A DNA stretch of 64,000 bases from JBEKCB01 sp052139675 (GTDB lineage Bacteria > Planctomycetota > Brocadiia > CAIUPP01): contig JBKQWE010000033.1 in NCBI GenBank assembly GCA_052139675.1, positions 1 to 64,000 of the forward strand. The letters are read 5' to 3'. This document shows positions 59,097-64,000 of the stretch, one piece after another; positions within the stretch are counted from its first letter, which is position 1; each line of letters starts with the position of its first letter. The notes under the pieces are model-generated. The model made no database searches and was not told where the DNA came from. It saw nothing but the letters and a program-made list of their open reading frames with translations. The position numbers were made by a program, and so were the translations under genes.

Positions 59097-60005
59097 TCAC
59101 GGTCTCGGCGCGCAGACGACCCGGAAACCGAAGACGTAGTCGTGCCGGAACGACGGACCGTAGCCGAAGCGATTGGCGGAGCGGCAGCGCCTCGGAAGGT
59201 CGAGCCAGGAACCGCCGCGCAGCACGCGCATCTCACCTTTCTCCGGCCCCGGTGGGTCGTCGGTCGGGCTGTTCTTGTAATACCCTTCGTCATACCAATC
59301 CTGGCACCATTCCCACACGTTCCCGTGCATGTCGTAAAGCCCAAAGCCGTTCGCCGCAAAGCTTCCGACCGCCACAGTCTTCCCTCGGCATTCTCCCTTG
59401 CGCCCGTTTCCGTAGGCGGAGGTCCCATCGTAGTTCGCCTGGTCGGTCGAGATCGTTTCACCGGTATTGAAGGGCGTCGTCGTCCCCGCTCGGCACGCAT
59501 ATTCCCACTCCGCCTCAGTCGGCAACCGGATCGTCTGCCCCGTCTTCGCCGACAGTTTCTTGCAGAATTCCATCGCGTCGTCCCAGGAGACCTGCTCCAC
59601 GGGATTCCTTTCTCCCTGGAAATTCGACGGATTCTCTCCCATCACGGCTTCGTATTGCGCCTGCGTCACCACATAGACGCCCATGTAAAACGGCTTCGTG
59701 ATCTTCACCCGGTGCTGCGGTTGCTCATTCTGGAACCATTCCGCCTTTGCTTCCTCACCGGCGCTCTTTCGTGCGACCTGCTCCGGCGGTTCATCGCCGC
59801 CCATCTTGAACTCTCCAGCCGGAATAAGAACCAGCTTCATGCTCACGCCAACACTCAACCCAAGGGGTTGTATAGTGCCGCAGTAAAGAGTTAATTCCTT
59901 CGGCGGCTTCACCGTTGGGCGGTTCTCCTCGGCCCGTGCAACTGCCATCATGCCCAGGCTCGCCGCCGCAAACGCCATCAGAGTCCCCAGGAATCGCTTC
60001 TTCAT
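59097..60005 (-). CDS. Formylglycine-generating-enzyme (SUMF1)-like exported protein
   Basis: A 302-residue protein with an N-terminal signal peptide (to about residue 25, SLGMMAVARA). The SUMF1 fold runs from MKLVLIPAGEFKMGGDEPPE through YVVTQAQYEAVMG, VEQVSWDDAMEFCKKLS, RLPTEAEWEYACRAGT and GLYDMHGNVWEWCQDWY to RVLRGGSWLD and GFRVVCAP. The two catalytic cysteines of true sulfatase-activating enzymes are not obvious near the C-terminus, where GFRV is preceded by RHDYVF, so it is more likely a SUMF1-fold protein of another role. No sulfatase gene is in the window. Confidence 0.88.
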   Translation of the reverse strand: MKKRFLGTLMAFAAASLGMMAVARAEENRPTVKPPKELTLYCGTIQPLGLSVGVSMKLVLIPAGEFKMGGDEPPEQVARKSAGEEAKAEWFQNEQPQHRVKITKPFYMGVYVVTQAQYEAVMGENPSNFQGERNPVEQVSWDDAMEFCKKLSAKTGQTIRLPTEAEWEYACRAGTTTPFNTGETISTDQANYDGTSAYGNGRKGECRGKTVAVGSFAANGFGLYDMHGNVWEWCQDWYDEGYYKNSPTDDPPGPEKGEMRVLRGGSWLDLPRRCRSANRFGYGPSFRHDYVFGFRVVCAPRP

Positions 60006-60155
60006 GGCTCTCGTCTTTTCTCCAAGCCGGAATTTCCCAGAGGGCCGCCGTCCACATATCGCGCGCAGTACGCTGCGCGCTCATGGCGTTCAGCCGTCAA
60101 ATCCCGCATTCTGACCGCCACCCGCAACACTCCCTGGCGATCTTGAGAAGGCGCT

Positions 60156-61868
60156 CTACCAGACCCTGGCCGATTCGGCGGGCTCGGAGTCCTCCCGAAT
60201 GTCCTTTTCTTCCTCGAGGTAAATCCGGATCGTGTTGCCGTCCTTGCCGCGCTTGACGGTGAGTCGCCGGTCGCCTACCTGGTAGCGGATCTCGTCCGGC
60301 TTGCCGAGGAACGGGGCGACGGCTTTGCGGACCTCATCGCCGCGGAAGTCTTTCACGATCAGCCAGCTTCCCGATCCGTCGGCGACTGGGCCGCTCTTGC
60401 CGGACATCTCGGCGGGCGCGAGGGAATCGAGCGTCACACACAGGCCGCCTTTGCGGACGAAGGCGCGGACCGCGTCCATCGTCTGCGGGCTGATCTGCAC
60501 GCCGGTGAGGAAGACCAGTTTTAGCCCCGCGAGTTCCTTCGCGCCGGCGAGGTGGTCGTACATCACCGCGCCGCGGAGCGGGCAGAAGAAGTCGTGCGGG
60601 AGCCCGGCGTAGCTGCGATTGTGGAACGACAGGCCGCCTTCGCGCGTCTGGCCGTGAGTCAGCAGGCTCCAGATCTGGAACCAGGCGGCCGTCGCGGGCG
60701 TGCTCTTCAGGTTCGCCGCGCCGTAGAGCGCGTCGGGCAGCCACGAGTCGGCCTGGCCCCAGCAGGAGTCGTCGAACCGGACGATGGCCACCTCCGGGCG
60801 GATGTCGCGGAAGTCATACGGCCGCGGATGGGCCGGCACGTATTCCTTCACGAACCACTCGTAGACCTTGCCGTAGGCGGTGGTCTCGTACCGGACGACG
60901 CCGTTCTCCTCTTTCCGCTCGATGAGCCCGCGGATGTTCTCGACGAAGATGCGCCGGGCCCCGATCCAGTAGGCGTAGAGGAGCGAGCAGCGCAGTTCCT
61001 CCGGCGGATGGCCCGGGAAGCCGGAGAGCCCCCAAAGGTCCGGCGTGACGCAGAACTCGCGCCCGTACTCGCGCGCCGCGCCCATCGCGATGGCGGCGAA
61101 GACCGGATCAATGCCTTCCTTCAGGAACTTGGTAGCCGGGTCGAAGCCGGCCCGCGCGAAGGTGTGGAACATGACGGGGAAGACGTGCTCGCTCATGGGC
61201 GTGACGCCCGCGCGGCGGTAGTTTTCCGCGACGGCCCCGGCGCTGGAGCAGACGGCGTTATAGGCCTGTTCCAGCGTCATCCCGTCGGTGGCCGCGAAGT
61301 ACGGATGCACCCGGCCGGTGGAGCGGTCGTCCGACCCGCCGTTGGTGTTGCTGCCGCGGCGCATCTGGCCGTGCTCGGCCTCGTCGTAGAGCACGCCGCG
61401 GAACTCCGGATGCTGCACGGCGATCTCCAGCGTCCGCCCGGCGATGTCCCAGCGGTGCGTCCCGTCCGGGTGGGCGAGGACGTCCTTGCCGTCCTTGTCC
61501 AGGATGTCGCCTTCCTTGGTGTAATTGGTGACCTCCTGGTTGGCGAAGAAGGTCAGGTGGGCCTGGCGGCACGCCGCGCAGAAATCGCCAAGGCCCTGCT
61601 CGGAGGCTTCCCATCGGCGGCCGCGGCCGGCGTCATTCCGCTCAGGTCCGAACTGGCAGACGATGAAGTCCGCGCCGAGGTCGCGGACGGCTTTCAGATA
61701 AACCGCGAGGGACTCGGCGTCGCGCGGCGCGCCGCCTTCGAGGCCGAACTCGCAAGTGGATTTGGACATCGCGTTTGTCTCCTGCGCGCCCTCCGCGCCA
61801 ATTGAGGCGGCCCCGCCTGAGATCAAGGCCGCCAGGGCAAGCGTTCCCAGGACGGAGGGCCCCATCAT
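60156..61868 (-). CDS. Exported hypothetical protein, possible glycosidase-like barrel
   Basis: About 570 residues from ATG 61868 (or 61865), where a signal peptide begins (MMGPSVLGTLALAALISGG). The longer frame to 61982 runs through repeat family B and yields an artefactual acidic stretch. Residues 40-400 look like a TIM barrel with DFIVCQFGPERNDAG, TFFANQEVTNYT, RGVLYDEAEHGQM (candidate catalytic acids) and RRIFVENIRGLIE. The segment AGLKLVFLTGVQISPQTMDA near 430 resembles a glutamine-amidotransferase-like or beta-galactosidase trimerisation fold. I cannot assign a family. Confidence 0.72.
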   Translation of the reverse strand: MMGPSVLGTLALAALISGGAASIGAEGAQETNAMSKSTCEFGLEGGAPRDAESLAVYLKAVRDLGADFIVCQFGPERNDAGRGRRWEASEQGLGDFCAACRQAHLTFFANQEVTNYTKEGDILDKDGKDVLAHPDGTHRWDIAGRTLEIAVQHPEFRGVLYDEAEHGQMRRGSNTNGGSDDRSTGRVHPYFAATDGMTLEQAYNAVCSSAGAVAENYRRAGVTPMSEHVFPVMFHTFARAGFDPATKFLKEGIDPVFAAIAMGAAREYGREFCVTPDLWGLSGFPGHPPEELRCSLLYAYWIGARRIFVENIRGLIERKEENGVVRYETTAYGKVYEWFVKEYVPAHPRPYDFRDIRPEVAIVRFDDSCWGQADSWLPDALYGAANLKSTPATAAWFQIWSLLTHGQTREGGLSFHNRSYAGLPHDFFCPLRGAVMYDHLAGAKELAGLKLVFLTGVQISPQTMDAVRAFVRKGGLCVTLDSLAPAEMSGKSGPVADGSGSWLIVKDFRGDEVRKAVAPFLGKPDEIRYQVGDRRLTVKRGKDGNTIRIYLEEEKDIREDSEPAESARVW

Positions 61869-61896
61869 TCCAACTGGTTTCACTTCGCGCCTCCAA

Positions 61897-61970
61897 TCGT
61901 CCTCGTCCTCGATCTCGTCCTCGTCCTCGAACTTCCGTTCAGAACGGCCGAGGACGAGGACGAGTACGAT
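61897..61970. repeat. Palindromic intergenic repeat, family B copy 2
   Basis: It starts ATCGTCCTCGTCCTCG and ends CGAGGACGAGGACGAGTACG, with the same centre (CGAAC-N2-CCGTTC-N3-ACGGCCGAGG) as the copy at 4739-4823. Both copies sit next to a gene boundary; here it is 28 bases upstream of the exported protein's start. It could fold as a long hairpin in the 5' leader. The remainder of the 330-bp gap to 62199 has no other feature I can support. Confidence 0.75.
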
Positions 61971-62198
61971 ACTGCCGCCCATACGAATGACGCGCCGCGC
62001 TCCAGTCGTCCGATGCTCGTCATGAGTGGAAACTACCCCTCCGCAGGCGGACTGTCAAGGTGGAAAAGCGGTTCGGGCGGCCGGACTGGAATCCGGCTTG
62101 CGGAATCGAGCGCAAAGGGTAAAATGAACGGCAGGACGTCTCAGCACCGCAGGGGCATGCATTCATGCATTAGGTTGCAGATCGGACGCGCAACGGCC

Positions 62199-63635
62199 AT
62201 GAAAGTGAACGTGCTGCAGAAGTTCACGCTGCTGAGCGCCGGGGCCAGCGCCGTGCTGGCGGTCGGGATGGCGCTGATCGTCTCCTTTATCCTCTCCCGA
62301 AACCTCCTCTCGCGGGAGGCGCAGGTCACGACCGACGCCTTGCGCGTCGTCACGAACGTTGACCTTCCGCAGAAAGAGTTCGACCGCGCCGTCCGCGAGC
62401 AGGATGAGCAGACGTTCCGCTACATCTGGGGGCACCTCCAACAGATCCCCGAAGTGTTCCGGGTGAAGTTCTACGACACCACCGGAACGATCGTCTGGTC
62501 CGATGAGCCTCGACTGGTCGGCAGGAGCTACCCGGATGATGAGGAACTTCACGAGGCCCTGAACGGCAAAGTGACCGTCGAGATGGGCGCGCAGAAGACG
62601 GAACACGAGTTCGAGAAGGGAATCGCGCCGGAAGGAGAAATGCTCGAACTCTACGTGCCTCTTCTCACCGAAGACCGGCATTCGGTTTACGGGGTGGCCG
62701 AGATTTACAGCCGGCCGATCGCATACCTGGAAAGGCGGCGATACGGGCTGACCGCTGTTTGGGCCGGCACGCTTGGCGGCGGGCTGGTGCTCTTCTTTTC
62801 CCTGTTCGGCCTGTTCCGCAGCGCGCTCCGCGAGCAGAACCGCCTTCACGCGGTCGAGCAGCGCTATGCCGCGGTGGAGGCCGAGATGAAGGTGGCCGGC
62901 GCCATCCAGGCGCGCCTGCTGCCGCAGACCCTGCCGGAGGCGCCCGGCTATGCGCTGGCGGTTTTTTACCAGTCCCACCGCGAGATCGGCGGAGATTACT
63001 ATGACGCCTACCTTCTGGCCGACGGCGCCCTGTGCATGACCGTCGCCGACAACATGGGCGAAGGGATTCCCGGCGCGCTGCTGATGGCGGATACGCGCAT
63101 GGCGCTGGCCGCGCGGGCGGGCGCCATGACGAAGGCCAGCGACGTGGTGCGGAACGCCAACCGCGCGCTGGTCGCGACCGCGCCGCCGGAGACGTTCGCG
63201 ACGGCGATCTTCGTCAAACTGGAACCCGGCACGCGCCGGCTGACTTACTGCAACGCCGGACACCCGCCGGGAATGGTGGCGCGCGGCTCGCGCATCATCC
63301 TGCTCAATAAGGGCGGCATGCCGCTGGCCGTGGAACAGGACGAGGAGTACGAAGAGGACGAGGTTCTCCTGGAACCGGGCGACGCGCTGCTCCTGTACAC
63401 GGACGGGCTGATCGAGGCGGCGAACCCGAAGGAGGAACTCTTCGGCGGAGAGCGCCTCGCGCGCGTCCTGGGCTACGCGGCCGCGACGCGCGATCCGGAG
63501 GCCATCCTCCGGCAAGTCCGCGACGCCGTGGACGCCTTCCGCGCCGGCGTGGAGCAGCGCGACGACGTCGCGATGCTCTGCATGGTGGTCAAGACGTCGG
63601 AGCAGGCGGAATCCGGCGGGCGAACTTCTGCCTGA
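62199..63635 (+). CDS. Membrane sensor with SpoIIE/PP2C-type phosphatase domain
   Basis: A 478-residue protein. ATG 62199 is chosen because a membrane helix follows directly (LLSAGASAVLAVGMALIVSF). The extracytoplasmic sensor covers about 32-185 and recalls a single-Cache fold (FRVKFYDTTGTIVWSDEP; EMLELYVPLLTED). A second helix (about 187-208) leads to a coiled linker and the SpoIIE domain (about 235-470): EIGGDYYDAYLLADGALCMT, VADNMGEGIPGALLMADTRM, YCNAGHPPGMVA, LLLYTDGLIEAANP and QRDDVAMLCMVV. The metal-binding Asp residues of the phosphatase are present. It probably controls an anti-anti-sigma factor. Confidence 0.92.
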   Translation: MKVNVLQKFTLLSAGASAVLAVGMALIVSFILSRNLLSREAQVTTDALRVVTNVDLPQKEFDRAVREQDEQTFRYIWGHLQQIPEVFRVKFYDTTGTIVWSDEPRLVGRSYPDDEELHEALNGKVTVEMGAQKTEHEFEKGIAPEGEMLELYVPLLTEDRHSVYGVAEIYSRPIAYLERRRYGLTAVWAGTLGGGLVLFFSLFGLFRSALREQNRLHAVEQRYAAVEAEMKVAGAIQARLLPQTLPEAPGYALAVFYQSHREIGGDYYDAYLLADGALCMTVADNMGEGIPGALLMADTRMALAARAGAMTKASDVVRNANRALVATAPPETFATAIFVKLEPGTRRLTYCNAGHPPGMVARGSRIILLNKGGMPLAVEQDEEYEEDEVLLEPGDALLLYTDGLIEAANPKEELFGGERLARVLGYAAATRDPEAILRQVRDAVDAFRAGVEQRDDVAMLCMVVKTSEQAESGGRTSA

Positions 63636-63694
63636 AGACCGGCGAGAGCGCTGGCCGCTCGCCTGATTCGCTCAGCGGCCGGCGGCCATCTCGG

Positions 63695-63778
63695 CTACGG
63701 ATTGTCCGAGCCCGGGGCCAGCAGGACGATGAATGCGCACCGCGCGACGTAGAGCGCGGCTTGCAGAATGAAAAGCAT
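63695..63778 (-). CDS. Very small hydrophobic protein, possible
   Basis: A 27-residue frame (begins MLFILQAALYVARCAFIVLL) with one predicted membrane helix. AGGAGG at 63787-63792, eight bases before the ATG, is the strongest ribosome site near the end of the window. No homologue is recalled and a chance frame cannot be excluded. Apart from this frame, I see nothing in 63636-64000. Confidence 0.35.
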   Translation of the reverse strand: MLFILQAALYVARCAFIVLLAPGSDNP

Positions 63779-64000
63779 CCGCCGATCCTCCTGCTGAACT
63801 CCGCCGCTTAGTACAGCATTTCGCAAGCTCGGCGCTGCGCCTGCTCGCGCCTGCGACTGTCGCGTCTTTCCGCTGTGACCCCTTGGAGGGCCTTTCGCAG
63901 CCCTCCAAACCCCCGCGCGGAAAAAGCGGACCGCTCATCCCTGCCGGCGGGCTCTAGCGCCAATTCGGATGCCGCCAGGTCATTTATTCCGAAGGCGCAC

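Noticed and set aside
61869..61982. Upstream extension of the 60156 gene encoding an acidic stretch
   Set aside because: The acidic residues come from repeat family B, and a clean signal peptide begins at 61868.
63672..63938. 88-residue minus-strand frame near the window end
   Set aside because: No ribosome site and random-looking composition; it overlaps the better-supported 27-residue frame.
1..64000. tRNA, rRNA, CRISPR arrays, complete insertion sequences
   Set aside because: None seen by reading; no cloverleaf, no regular spacer-repeat array and no transposase frame was found.

Overview
This 64 kb window is GC-rich (roughly 60-65% by eye) and gene-dense. It most resembles a Gram-negative, polysaccharide-degrading bacterium of the PVC superphylum or a neighbouring candidate phylum (Planctomycetes, Lentisphaerae/Kiritimatiellae, Hydrogenedentes-like). 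The reasons are many secreted glycoside hydrolases, three URO-D-like proteins outside any heme pathway, a PEP-CTERM protein, SUMF1 and SpoIIE-type proteins, a bacterial topoisomerase VI B subunit, and clear AGGAGG ribosome sites. The taxon is inference only: there is no rRNA, and I saw no tRNA, CRISPR array or complete insertion sequence.

Layout. 1-7.4 kb: a small-molecule catabolic group with two URO-D-like proteins, two TIM-barrel sugar isomerases/epimerases, a Gfo/Idh/MocA dehydrogenase, a small membrane protein and a GNAT-like acyltransferase. 7.4-11 kb: cardiolipin synthase, an EEP-family nuclease/phosphatase and a PAS-HD-GYP protein, all on the minus strand. 11.2-23.4 kb: a one-strand sugar-utilisation cluster (GH42, GH3, GH31, then the MglB-MglA-MglC sugar ABC importer and a GH27 alpha-galactosidase). 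Hairpins followed by short T-runs lie before GH31 and between mglB and mglA and could set stepwise expression. 23.6-40.4 kb: two envelope glycosyltransferases, then secreted proteins: two glycosidase-like proteins with recognisable Glu pairs, one unassigned 805-aa protein, a CBM9-like protein, a TPR protein, a PEP-CTERM protein and the third URO-D-like gene. 40.6-50.7 kb, minus strand: aspartase/fumarase, flavoprotein reductase, ScpA, an OYE-family enzyme, a coiled-coil/LysM protein, a decayed aldo/keto reductase, a phosphatase, a nucleoside deoxyribosyltransferase, a YhaM-like HD protein and a MazEF module. 50.9-55 kb: a second PemK/MazF-like module, a DUF72 protein and a lower-GC two-gene restriction-modification unit. 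55-64 kb: a TPR-like protein, topoisomerase VI subunit B, an orphan beta-class DNA methyltransferase, a SUMF1-like protein, an unassigned 570-aa protein and a SpoIIE phosphatase sensor.

How they may work together. Secreted hydrolases would release galactosyl, glucosyl and xylosyl units from plant or algal oligosaccharides, MglBAC would import the monomer, and the epimerases and dehydrogenase would channel unusual sugars. The GH42/GH3/GH31/GH27 set fits branched galactose-containing oligosaccharides such as xyloglucan or galactomannan fragments, but the substrate is inferred.

The most unusual signals are non-coding. (1) A 139-bp element with two long perfect hairpins occurs twice (23509-23647 and 32000-32138); all three stem differences between the copies are compensated base-pair swaps. 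(2) A sigma-54-type promoter sits upstream of the PEP-CTERM gene, with two similar dyads exactly 30 bp apart further upstream. (3) At least four other palindromic repeat families lie at gene boundaries. (4) A strong promoter overlaps two tandem palindromes ahead of mazEF. (5) An aldo/keto reductase has been reduced to its two ends.
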